NCBI RefSeq assembly: GCF_000178855.1
Contig: NZ_ADVG01000003.1
Span: 310,001-374,000, forward strand
Reading direction: 5' to 3'
DNA from: Ktedonobacter racemifer DSM 44963
GTDB lineage: Bacteria; Chloroflexota; Ktedonobacteria; Ktedonobacterales; Ktedonobacteraceae
Length of the DNA: 64,000 nucleotides
Shown here: positions 8,880 to 16,669 of the stretch, piece by piece
Layout: every line of letters begins with the position of its first letter
Position numbering within the stretch: the first letter of the stretch is position 1
The notes under the pieces: generated by a model
Database searches by the model: none
The model's input: the letters and a program-made list of their open reading frames with translations, nothing else
Told to the model about the DNA's origin: nothing
Program-made: the position numbers and the translations under genes

Positions 8880-9812
8880 ATGCAAACACATCAGTTTGGC
8901 AGAACAGATATGCGGATTACAGCTATCGGGCTGGGAACATGGGCACTTGGTGGAAATCAATGGGGTCCCCAGGACGACCAGGAGTCTATAGCAACGATAC
9001 AACGTGCTCTGGACCTGGGCATCAACTGGATTGATACCGCTGCTATTTATGGGTTGGGAGGATCCGAGAAGGTGGTGGGAAGAGCCATTAAGGGGCGCAA
9101 ACAACCCTATATCTTCACGAAATGCTCACTGATCTGGGATGAGGGGATGCAGGTAAGGAGCAGCCTGAAAGCTAGTTCGATCCGTCATGAAGTTGAGGAG
9201 AGCTTGAGACGACTCGATATCGAGACCATTGATTTGTACCAGATACACTGGCCCAATCCCGATCCAGAGATTGAAGAAGGGTGGAATACACTTGCCGAAC
9301 TCAAACGGGAAGGGAAAGTACGCCATATAGGTGTATCAAACTTCAACGTAGCGCAACTGCAGCGCGCGGAGAAGATAGCGCCAGTTGAAACGCTACAGCC
9401 ACCGTACTCATTAATTAATCGTCAGGCGGAGCACGAAATTCTGCCCTATTGCCAGCAAAACACGATTGGTACGATCGTCTATTCCCCTATGGCGTCGGGC
9501 CTCTTGTCTGGGCACATGACCCGTGAGCGCATTGCGCAACTGCCAGATAGTGATTGGCGCAAACAGGGTCAGGAGTTTCAGGAGCCGCGCTTGACGCGTA
9601 ATTTGGCGCTCGCCGATCTCCTCACGGCGATTGGAAAGGCACACAACGTCACAGCGGGAACGGTCGCTATTGCTTGGGCGCTACATAACCCAGCAGTGAC
9701 AGCGGCCATTGTTGGCGTGCGCCACCCGTATCAAGCCGATGAACTGGCTATCGCTGCCGATTTCCATCTGAGCGAGGCTGAATATCAGCAAATTGAACAG
9801 TTCTCCGTCTGA
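8880..9812 (+). CDS. Aldo/keto reductase
   Basis: This is a complete (beta/alpha)8 NADPH-dependent oxidoreductase of 310 residues. The catalytic tetrad is visible: Asp52 and Tyr57 in IDTAAIYG, Lys81 in FTKCSL and His123 in DLYQIHWPN. The cofactor loop near the C-terminus reads AAIVGVRHPYQADELAIA. It resembles the general-stress AKRs (YhdN/IolS type) that reduce aldehydes or sugar-derived carbonyls. The ATG at 8880 has AGGAG 13 bp upstream, and an in-frame ATG at 8862 lacks a site. The gene is monocistronic, so its substrate cannot be inferred. Confidence 0.9.
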   Translation: MQTHQFGRTDMRITAIGLGTWALGGNQWGPQDDQESIATIQRALDLGINWIDTAAIYGLGGSEKVVGRAIKGRKQPYIFTKCSLIWDEGMQVRSSLKASSIRHEVEESLRRLDIETIDLYQIHWPNPDPEIEEGWNTLAELKREGKVRHIGVSNFNVAQLQRAEKIAPVETLQPPYSLINRQAEHEILPYCQQNTIGTIVYSPMASGLLSGHMTRERIAQLPDSDWRKQGQEFQEPRLTRNLALADLLTAIGKAHNVTAGTVAIAWALHNPAVTAAIVGVRHPYQADELAIAADFHLSEAEYQQIEQFSV

Positions 9813-9901
9813 GCGTTGATCGGGGAAACACGCGAACCCTGGTGAGTATCTGCAATATGCAGAGAAGAAGGCCAGGATTTAGCGTCTCCAGCAGATTCAG
9901 A

Positions 9902-10102
9902 CTATGCAGCAAGAAGGGCGAACTGGCAAACTTGGTGTGAGAAAGGATCAGACGCCTTTTCTTGCGGATGCTCTACCTCCCATAAGTTATTTACAAGAGT
10001 GACATATGGAGCAAAAAGAGGATTGTGTTCCGGCTTCGACCAGACGAGAGCTGACAGCCTTCCTCCCGGCTTGAGCACACGCCGGATTTCCAGGAGCGCC
10101 TG
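9902..10102 (-). pseudogene. Remnant of a class I SAM-dependent methyltransferase
   Basis: Between stop codons, the minus strand reads ALLEIRRVLKPGGRLSALVW followed by SKPEHNPLFAPYVTLVNNLWEVEHP. The first block is the signature of motif post-II/III in UbiE-like methyltransferases (REIxRVLKPGG), and the following AxVWS/xPExNP stretch is typical of the same family. The SAM-binding N-terminal half is absent, so this is a decayed fragment. Confidence 0.6.
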
Positions 10103-10502
10103 CTATTTCAGGCATAGGGAGACAAGAAGCTTTTTCCTGAGGGGCTGCGCGTTCATCTGCGCCTGATCGAATCCAGCCCACTCCCATCAGGCGTTGTGCT
10201 CATGCGCTACGCGCGCGCATGATGGCCGCAACCGAACTACATGTTCGCCATTCCAGGAACGTTAGCAAGGATGCTCTCAAGTCCATTCACTGGGGAGATA
10301 AAACTCGTTGCGCAACCCGTGAGCTTCGCACCCACAAGAAGACTATTGCGGTCTTGCCCAAGTGATTCTTTCTCCCAGAGTAGAACTGGATGAATCACTC
10401 CCGTCTCCAGTCTTGTTTACGGTTCTAGCTTTTTTTGCACAGTAAATCCTACAAATATTCTACATTCCTTTTTTAGTAGGCAAGTGTTTTATTAGTTTTA
10501 TT
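10103..10502. other. Intergenic stretch without recognised gene
   Basis: The 400 bp between the methyltransferase remnant and the left end of the next TnpB element contain no supported gene. A short open plus-strand stretch (about 10130-10220) ends in RLIESSPLPSGVVLMRYARA and may be another gene scrap. The last 100 bp are AT-rich, as is common at IS605 insertion sites. Confidence 0.4.
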
Positions 10503-10510
10503 CAACAAAC

Positions 10511-10556
10511 CGCCGCAGGAGTCCCCTGCCTTTGAGGCATGGGGAGGAATGCGGCG
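10511..10556. repeat. IS605-type left-end hairpin
   Basis: The outer arms CGCCGCA (10511-10517) and TGCGGCG (10550-10556) are perfect inverted repeats, and the inner arms CCCCTGCCT and AGGCATGGGG pair around TTG. The structure lies about 90 bp before the tnpB start, as expected of a left-end hairpin recognised by TnpA. Confidence 0.65.
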
Positions 10557-10642
10557 TTCCTTGTTGGAGAGGAGGCGGAGAGGGGCATATTCAGACAAGG
10601 AAGGCATTGACAGCTATCAGCGAATATGGTACATTTGTTCAC

Positions 10643-11875
10643 ATGAAATGCGTCATCACCGCCAAGCTCAAACTGCAGACCGACCCCACCCAGTTCGCGG
10701 CCTTGCGCGAGACCCAACTGGCCTACCGTGATGCCTTGAACCACGTGAGTCGCTACAGCTTTGCCCATGGCAAGACCAGCAATCAGCGCGCCCTGCAGCA
10801 TGCCTGCTACGATGACATCCACCTGCTGTTTGGCTTGCCTGCCCAGATGGCCTGTAATGTCCCCCGTCAGGTTGGGGCCACCTACAAAACCCTCTGGACC
10901 AAAGCCAAGCACAATGCCCAAGCCCGCAAAGCCGGTCACACCAAAAAACGCTACAAGGGACTCGATCAGCCCCCCAAATATGTCTCTCCGACCCTGACCT
11001 ACAACTACCAGCGCGACTACGGCTTTAAGCAAGAGCAGCAGGTCAGCATCCTGACCCTGCAGGGACGAGTCGTGCTGCCCTACCGCGGCTACGAGAAGCA
11101 TGTGGCCCTCATCGGGCAGGGAGCCAGCATTGGAGCCGCCAAGCTCTGGTATGACAAGCCGCACAAACAATTCTACCTGCTGGTCTCCCTTGAACTGGAA
11201 GTGGCCGATCCCACACCCCAGACCCATTCCCAGGTCGTTGGTGTGGACGTGGGGCAGCGATACCTGGCCGTGACGGCCACTCCCACCGGGCAAGCCTCGT
11301 TTTTCCCCGGCAAACAGGTCCGGGCCACGGCAGACCACTCTGTGCGCCTGAGAAAGCGGTTGCAGAAGAAAGGCACTCGTTCCGCCACGCGACGCTTGCT
11401 TGCCATCAGCGGACGAGAGAGACGGTTGAAACACGACCGCACCCACCTGATCAGTCGACGCATCGTGGATGCCCACCCCCAGAGCCTCATCGGTCTGGAA
11501 GACCTGACCCACATTCGCGAGCGCACGAAGCGCAAGCGAGGAAAGAAGGCGAGCAAGAAGCAGCGGCGAGCCAATCGTCACGCCTCCTCGTGGGCGTTCG
11601 CCGAACTCCATGGCTACATCGCCTATAAGGCACTGCTTTCGGAGAGCATGGCCATCAAAGTGGATGCTTACCAGACCAGTCAGGCATGCCCCAAGTGTGG
11701 CCATGCCTCTGAGGACAACCGCCCCAATAAGGGGCTGCTCTTTGTGTGCCAGGAGTGTGGGTATCGGCTCCATGCGGATCTGATCGGTGCCAGGAATGTG
11801 GCGCTGCGAACGCTGCTCACTCGGCAGGACTGGGTGAGCACGGGGATCTTGTGTGCGCCCAGAGAGGCGCAGTGA
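10643..11875 (+). CDS. tnpB: TnpB RNA-guided endonuclease, intact
   Basis: The 410-residue protein has all features of an active TnpB: an N-terminal helical/wedge region, RuvC-I Asp202 (VVGVDVGQRYLAV), RuvC-II Glu286 (LIGLEDLTHIRERTKRK), a zinc ribbon with Cys349/352 and 369/372 (CPKCGH, CQECGY) and RuvC-III Asp379 (RLHADLIGARNVA). TnpB proteins bind an omega RNA made from the element's 3' end and cut DNA next to a transposon-associated motif. The ATG at 10643 begins MKCVITAKLKL, the normal family start; a longer frame from 10532 runs through the left-end hairpin. Its omega RNA locus appears to be split by the intron downstream. Confidence 0.92.
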   Translation: MKCVITAKLKLQTDPTQFAALRETQLAYRDALNHVSRYSFAHGKTSNQRALQHACYDDIHLLFGLPAQMACNVPRQVGATYKTLWTKAKHNAQARKAGHTKKRYKGLDQPPKYVSPTLTYNYQRDYGFKQEQQVSILTLQGRVVLPYRGYEKHVALIGQGASIGAAKLWYDKPHKQFYLLVSLELEVADPTPQTHSQVVGVDVGQRYLAVTATPTGQASFFPGKQVRATADHSVRLRKRLQKKGTRSATRRLLAISGRERRLKHDRTHLISRRIVDAHPQSLIGLEDLTHIRERTKRKRGKKASKKQRRANRHASSWAFAELHGYIAYKALLSESMAIKVDAYQTSQACPKCGHASEDNRPNKGLLFVCQECGYRLHADLIGARNVALRTLLTRQDWVSTGILCAPREAQ

Positions 11876-12416
11876 ACTCTGCCGTCAATGGACGGCGCTA
11901 CTGAAGCAAAGTAGCTAAAACAGCACCTTACCTTCTATCGAAAGATCAGAGGGGACAACAGCATGGTGCGAAAAGGCCAATGAAGTTCGAGCACTACGAG
12001 CCAAATGTTGGTCAGTTAGGTCGTATACGGCGAAAACTGTATTGTTTGAACCCAAGTCGTGGTGATGCCACCCCCATCCGCAGGCCCAACGAGTGCCGAT
12101 GCCTGCTGTTTGATGCTACGAAGGAAGACAAGAACTTCCGTGGAGCTTCCATCAAAACCGGCCTCTAGGGAAGAGGAAACGACGAGCGGGAACCTACGTA
12201 CGAACCGAGTTCGCTGTGTAACCTGGGGATCGCCTACACGTCGCGAGACGCATGGCGACGGAGGAGTCGTAGTAGTGCGCCTTTGTGCCACAAATGTCTC
12301 TCTTACCCGTCGGGGTAAGCTCACTAGAGCAAGGTGAGTAACACAGCGACTTATTCGCCCACGTAAGTGGACGGAGATACCTTCAACCGAAAGGACTGAA
12401 GGGAAAGTAGCATGTC

Positions 12417-12713
12417 GTGTAAAATGCTGGTGAAGCTCCAGTCCCAGGAGCCAGAGGGAAGTCAAGCGAAGCTGTATAAGGTGAAGTCTTGATTGGCTGA
12501 ATCCAAGTCATGGCGGAAAAACGCCAGCCCACAGGAGAAGGGACTATCGCCTGTGTTCAACGTGCAGGGGAACGGTACTACTTCCCCTGCAAGCTCTCGT
12601 TGGAGCCAGCCTGCAAGGAGCAGGAAGTGACGAAATGGGCACCTACGTACAGACTGAGACATTTGGAGGAACTGAGGGATCGCCTAAACGCTGTAAAGCG
12701 CAAGGTGACGGAG
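12417..12713 (+). repeat. Second, diverged copy of the group II intron 5' region
   Basis: This region aligns with 11966-12263 at a constant offset of 449-451 nt. Paired anchors are GTGCGAAAAG/GTGTAAAATG (11966/12417), CCAAGTCGTGG/CCAAGTCATGG (12052/12503), ACCTACGTAC (12192/12641), GGGATCGCCTACAC/GGGATCGCCTAAAC (12226/12676) and GCGACGGAG/GTGACGGAG. Between anchors the copies differ substantially, so this is not a recent tandem duplication. If 12417 is a true intron 5' end, the intron from there to 14989 is 2.57 kb, a typical size. The preceding bases AGCATG are shared by both junctions. Confidence 0.6.
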
Positions 12714-13003
12714 CGACCATACGAGTCGGATTTTATCTGACAAAGGGTCGCAGGAGGCCAGACTCAAAAGTGGCGGTTGACATGGATGTGTCAAAAGACC
12801 GCTGTGGGAGTCGTGTTGAAAAGACACTGGCCTCTGGAGAGCGTAGTGCATCGAAAGGTGCATGCTGCGTTCGGAGGGGAGGGGTTGGTGCTCCTGAATC
12901 ATCAGGACCCGGCCTCTTACCCTACCCCAAATGCTCACCGTAATGGGCGAGACAGGGGGAAGGACTCTAGAGAATACATTCCACTTGAAAGGGGTTGGCT
13001 TGG

Positions 13004-14851
13004 ATGAGTCAAAAGATCCCGGAGAGACTGGAAACCTTACGGAAACTCAACAGCAACAGACAGTGGACAAACGACGATCTCTATAGGCTGATGTTTAAGG
13101 AAGACTTATACATCATCGCCTACGAACAGATCAAGTCAAAACCTGGAAACATGACTCCTGGAACGGACGGAGAAACCCTTGACGGCTTTTCTCTCAAAAC
13201 CATCAGAGAGATCATTGAAGCGATGAGATCCGAATCTTTCCAATTCAAACCTGTCCGCCAGAGCTTTATCCCAAAGGCGAACGGAAAAATGAGGAAACTC
13301 GGCATCCCCAGCGCAAAAGACAAAATCGTACAACAAGCTATCTACATGATCTTGGAGGCGATCTATGATAGCCCTCACACTCCTTACTTCCAGGAAACCA
13401 GTCATGGTTTCCGGCCCAATCACAGTTGCCACACGGCGTTACGAGAAATCAGAGAAAACTGGCCAGCCATCAACTGGTACATCGAAGGGGACATTCGCGC
13501 CTGCTTCGACGAAGTGGATCACTTGCCCCTGGTCGCCATCCTGCGCAAAAAGATTACGGATGAACGGTTTATCAACCTCATCTGGAAACTCCTGAACGCA
13601 GGATACATGGACCTCCATGGGACCAGGAAGGATAGCCTTGTAGGAACCCCACAAGGCTCAATTGCCAGCCCCATTCTCGCCAATGTTTACCTCCACGAAC
13701 TTGACAAATTCGTTGAAGAACTCCAAACGAGGCATGAAAAGGGAAAGACAAAAGCCCGAAATCCCCTCTACCATAGACTTTCTGAGAAAAAGCGGGTCAT
13801 GGTGAAGCAAGGCAGAACCAAAACCGACGAATTCAGAAAAGTGGTCGCACAAATGCGGACACTCCCATCTAGGGTAGTGAACGATCCACACTTTATCCGT
13901 CTCAAATACCTGAGGTATGCCGACGACTGGATCATCGGCATATGCGGAAGTCAAGAACTGGCAGAAGAAATCAAACAGGAAATAAAAAACTTCCTGAGTG
14001 AAACACTCAAACTTACCCTGAGCGAAGAGAAGACCCGCATCACCAATGCCAAAGCTGAAGAAGCTTTCTTCCTGGGAACGATCCTCAAGATCGGAAACGG
14101 AGGGACGGCTAAGATAACGCTGTCCACCAGCAGGTCAGGAAAGAAAGTCAAACGGCGATCTACTGGTTGGGAAACGGTGATAATAACACCTATACCCAAG
14201 CTTATCAGGAGATTGAGTGAAAGAGGCTTCTGCACAGCGAAAGGCTTCCCCATCGGAAAAGCAGGCTGGGCCTACCTGGACACAGACCAGATTATCAGTC
14301 TGTACAGCAGCGTTAATCGAGGCATACAGAACTATTACCGATTTACCGACAACTGGTCCAGAGTACGGCGAATCCAATACATTCTCAGGTTCTCGTTAGC
14401 AAAAACTCTGGCAAGGAAGTACAAAATCTCACTTTCCAAAGTCTTTAAACGCTCTGGAAAAAAGCTGAGTATCGTCATCAAAGGCCAAGATGGAAAGAAA
14501 GACAGAGAAGTTTCTTTCTACTCGAATCAGAACTGGTCAAAGAACAGAGACGCCTTCCAGGACAAAACTGCTCTAAATGTAGACCGAGTTCGGATGGCGA
14601 CACAGATGAAAACACGCTCCAAGCTAGGAAAGCCGTGCTGCATTTGCGGAGAAAGCGCAGAGCAAATTGTCATGCATCATGTCCGGCATATACGAAAGCT
14701 CTCTCACCGACGAGAACCAATGGGCTTCAACCGGATACTCCGAGCAATTAACCGAAAACAAATCCCTGTCTGTGGAATCTGTCACGGAAAAATCCACCGA
14801 GGTGAATACGACGCTGTAAAACTGACGGATCTAGCGTACATTCCAAGCTAA
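13004..14851 (+). CDS. ltrA: Group II intron reverse transcriptase-maturase with HNH endonuclease
   Basis: The 615-residue protein has RT blocks 0-7 (TPGTDGETLDGFS, RKLGIPSAKDKIVQQAI, SHGFRPNHSCHTAL, GTPQGSIASPILANVYLHELD), the catalytic YADD at about residues 305-308, a maturase X domain (about 380-500) and an HNH/zinc endonuclease region near 543-600 (CCICG...HHVRHIRKL...CGICHGKIHRGEYD). It has the long insertion between RT blocks 4 and 5 seen in chloroplast-like (CL) intron proteins. It promotes splicing and retrohoming of its host intron. ATG at 13004 follows AAAGGGG at 9 bp; an upstream TTG at 12995 is too close to that site. Confidence 0.92.
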   Translation: MSQKIPERLETLRKLNSNRQWTNDDLYRLMFKEDLYIIAYEQIKSKPGNMTPGTDGETLDGFSLKTIREIIEAMRSESFQFKPVRQSFIPKANGKMRKLGIPSAKDKIVQQAIYMILEAIYDSPHTPYFQETSHGFRPNHSCHTALREIRENWPAINWYIEGDIRACFDEVDHLPLVAILRKKITDERFINLIWKLLNAGYMDLHGTRKDSLVGTPQGSIASPILANVYLHELDKFVEELQTRHEKGKTKARNPLYHRLSEKKRVMVKQGRTKTDEFRKVVAQMRTLPSRVVNDPHFIRLKYLRYADDWIIGICGSQELAEEIKQEIKNFLSETLKLTLSEEKTRITNAKAEEAFFLGTILKIGNGGTAKITLSTSRSGKKVKRRSTGWETVIITPIPKLIRRLSERGFCTAKGFPIGKAGWAYLDTDQIISLYSSVNRGIQNYYRFTDNWSRVRRIQYILRFSLAKTLARKYKISLSKVFKRSGKKLSIVIKGQDGKKDREVSFYSNQNWSKNRDAFQDKTALNVDRVRMATQMKTRSKLGKPCCICGESAEQIVMHHVRHIRKLSHRREPMGFNRILRAINRKQIPVCGICHGKIHRGEYDAVKLTDLAYIPS

Positions 14852-15074
14852 AGAGGACCAAAGGTATTCTTGGCGAGCCGTGTGCATGGAAATCGTGCCC
14901 GCACGGTTCTGAGGGAGACCGTTGGAAAAGGACGCTATTCGATTGTTAATGTGCAACGGATAGAGTACCTCGCTGGCGGTCTACCCTACCGGTATCCCCT
15001 GATGTGTCGTGCGAGGAAGCCAAAGCGCGAAGGCGGCAACGCTTTCGTGAATTGCGGTGGAGCACGGACACAAG

Positions 15075-15095
15075 CCTCCGCCTTTAGGCGTGAGG
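15075..15095. repeat. IS605-type right-end hairpin
   Basis: CCTCCGCC and GGCGTGAGG pair around TTTA, with a one-base bulge. This matches the small subterminal hairpin found at the right end of many TnpB elements and is followed by TCACTGAC. It lies about 85 bp after the intron 3' end and supports the reading that the intron split the 3' noncoding part of the tnpB element. Confidence 0.5.
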
Positions 15096-15155
15096 TCACT
15101 GACTTATTGTATCTTTATATCCCAAAGGTAGAATATAGGATGCTCGCTCTATCAG

Positions 15156-15745
15156 TCATTCCTCAAACGAGAGTAACCCCTGTTCCAGGGCAACCGCAAC
15201 TGCAGCAGCGCGTGAGTCAACGCCGAGCTTCGCATAGATGGAGGCAAGGTGAGCGTTTACAGTTCGCTCAGTAACCGCAAAGCGAACTGCAATCTCTTTA
15301 CTCCGCTCCCCCCCTGGCTACTGCTGCCAGAATATCTCGCTCGCGCGCTGTCAGGCTCAAGCGGTGCGATTTGGAAGCCACAGGTGGAGAGAGCGTTCGT
15401 TCCGCACGAGTAAGAATCCTCTCCATCATTTCTGGCTGCATAAGCATTTCTCCACGCGCTGCCGCATGAATTGTATTCAGCACCACAGATAAATCCGCGT
15501 CCTTGAGAAGATAGCCTCGCGCCCCTGCACGTAAGCGGCTCATCATCAAATCATCTTCATTGTAGGTCGTCAACATAATCACCGCGACCTGCGGCCATGC
15601 CGTATGGAGACGTTTGAGCGCTTCCAGACCATCCATCTTGGGCATGCGCAGATCCATCAGCACCACATCTGGTTGTCGCTCTTCGACCAATTGCAATACG
15701 CTCTCTCCATCCACCGCTTCGCCCACCAGTTGGACGATGTAATGC
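15156..15745 (-). pseudogene. NarL/FixJ-type response regulator, truncated and frameshifted
   Basis: The receiver domain keeps its phospho-acceptor region (PDVVLMDLRMPKMDGLEAL), the Thr (VIMLTTYNEDD) and the Lys (YLLKDADLS). The LuxR-type HTH starts with SLTARERDILAAVARG and then breaks at a run of seven G (plus-strand C run at 15308-15314). Removing one G restores ERSKEIAVRFAVTERTVNAHLASIYAKLGVDSRAAA to a TGA at 15156. The first 30 or so residues, with the acidic pocket, are missing before about 15745. Two lesions suggest a true pseudogene, although the G run could be a sequencing error. No histidine kinase is adjacent. Confidence 0.8.
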
Positions 15746-15838
15746 CGCTCTAGCCTGGTTATACTGCGAACGTACTACAAGTCTACAAGAGTCACTGCGT
15801 ATGCTCGCAAGATTATGAGATCAAGGAAGGAGTGCATT

Positions 15839-16570
15839 TTGCAGCAAATACTCACACTAGAGACAACACAAACTAGCAATGCCGTCATCGTCGCAACGAA
15901 TGTATGCAAAGAGTACAACACTGGCACGGTCAAGGTACAGGCGCTTCAAGGGGTGAATCTCACTATTCACACTGGAGAAGTGGTCGCGATTATGGGGCCA
16001 AGCGGCTGCGGCAAAACGACCCTGCTCAACTGCCTCAGTAGCCTGGATACGATCAAATCAGGGACGATCAAAATAGCTGGACGAGATATCCAGTGCCTCT
16101 CAGACAGGCAATTGACTGCCCTGCGTGCTCGAGAAATGGGCTTTATATTCCAATCTTACAACCTGCTACCAGTATTAACTGCTGTCGAAAACGTTGAGCT
16201 CCCTCTGCTGGTCAGTGGTGAGCGGCCAAAGAAAGCGCGTGAGCAAGCACTAGAGAGACTCGCGCAGGTTGGACTAGAAGCACGGGCCAACCACCGTCCG
16301 GCGGAACTCTCAGGCGGACAGCAGCAGCGTGTCGCTATCGCACGTGCTCTCTCCACCCACCCCTCTATTGTCTGGGCAGATGAACCAACAGGAGCGCTTG
16401 ACAGTAAAAGCAGTCAGGAAGTCATCGACTTGATGCTTCGCTTGAATCAAGAGCAGCAACTTACCTTCGTCTGGGTCACACATGCGCGCGAGGTGGCACA
16501 ACAAGCCAGCCGTCTCATCACAATGAGCGATGGGCTTATCACTGAAGACCTCGCCCTGCTCAAGGGATAG
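15839..16570 (+). CDS. ABC transporter ATP-binding protein, MacB/LolD type
   Basis: The protein has Walker A (GPSGCGKTT), a Q-loop (FIFQSYNLLP), the signature LSGGQQQR, Walker B with catalytic Glu (IVWADEPTGALD) and the H-loop (WVTHARE). The TGALDSKSSQEVIDLM segment and size are typical of ATPases paired with FtsX-type permeases, which extrude or release peptides, antibiotics or lipoproteins by mechanotransmission. TTG at 15839 is preferred because AGGAAGGAG lies 7 bp upstream; the ATG at 15815 has no site. The next gene encodes the permease, 99 bp downstream. Confidence 0.9.
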   Translation: MQQILTLETTQTSNAVIVATNVCKEYNTGTVKVQALQGVNLTIHTGEVVAIMGPSGCGKTTLLNCLSSLDTIKSGTIKIAGRDIQCLSDRQLTALRAREMGFIFQSYNLLPVLTAVENVELPLLVSGERPKKAREQALERLAQVGLEARANHRPAELSGGQQQRVAIARALSTHPSIVWADEPTGALDSKSSQEVIDLMLRLNQEQQLTFVWVTHAREVAQQASRLITMSDGLITEDLALLKG

Positions 16571-16669
16571 ACAAGCTACTAACGCTTTCTATGCTTTTGC
16601 ACTTCAGACTCACTATACACCTAAATGGCATACTATTGTTCATCGCAAAAAGGGAAACACAGTGTAGCT

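Larger units (their letters stand above)
11966..14989 (+). mobile_element. Group II intron with ORF; duplicated or nested 5' region
   Basis: The 5' end fits the GUGYG consensus (GTGCGAAAAGG at 11966). Domain V is visible at about 14874-14917, with GAGCCGTG pairing to CGCACGGTTC around an ATGGAAATCGTGC tip. A domain VI-like stem AGACCG...CGGTCT is followed by CTACCCTAC ending near 14989. The encoded maturase lies at 13004-14851. The leader before the ORF is about 1,040 nt instead of the more usual 550-650, because a second intron-5'-like region starts at 12417. The intron sits between tnpB and the putative right end of its element. Confidence 0.8.
10511..15095 (+). mobile_element. IS200/IS605-type TnpB-only element, apparently interrupted by a group II intron
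   Basis: The left boundary is a hairpin at 10511-10556. An intact tnpB follows, and the right boundary appears to be a small hairpin at 15075-15095 of the CCTCCGCC-TTTA-GGCG-TGAGG type commonly seen at right ends. Between tnpB and that hairpin lies a 3-kb group II intron. Removing it would leave an element of about 1.56 kb, normal for a TnpB-only element. No tnpA is present. The exact ends are inferred from hairpins, not from a mapped empty site. Confidence 0.55.

Noticed and set aside
10502..11773. 423-codon minus-strand frame opposite the intact TnpB
   Set aside because: It mirrors the TnpB gene on the other strand and shows low-complexity Gly/Leu/Val composition typical of an antisense shadow.
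12059..12943. Several short frames in the intron leader
   Set aside because: They lie in structured intron RNA upstream of the maturase and show no protein features.
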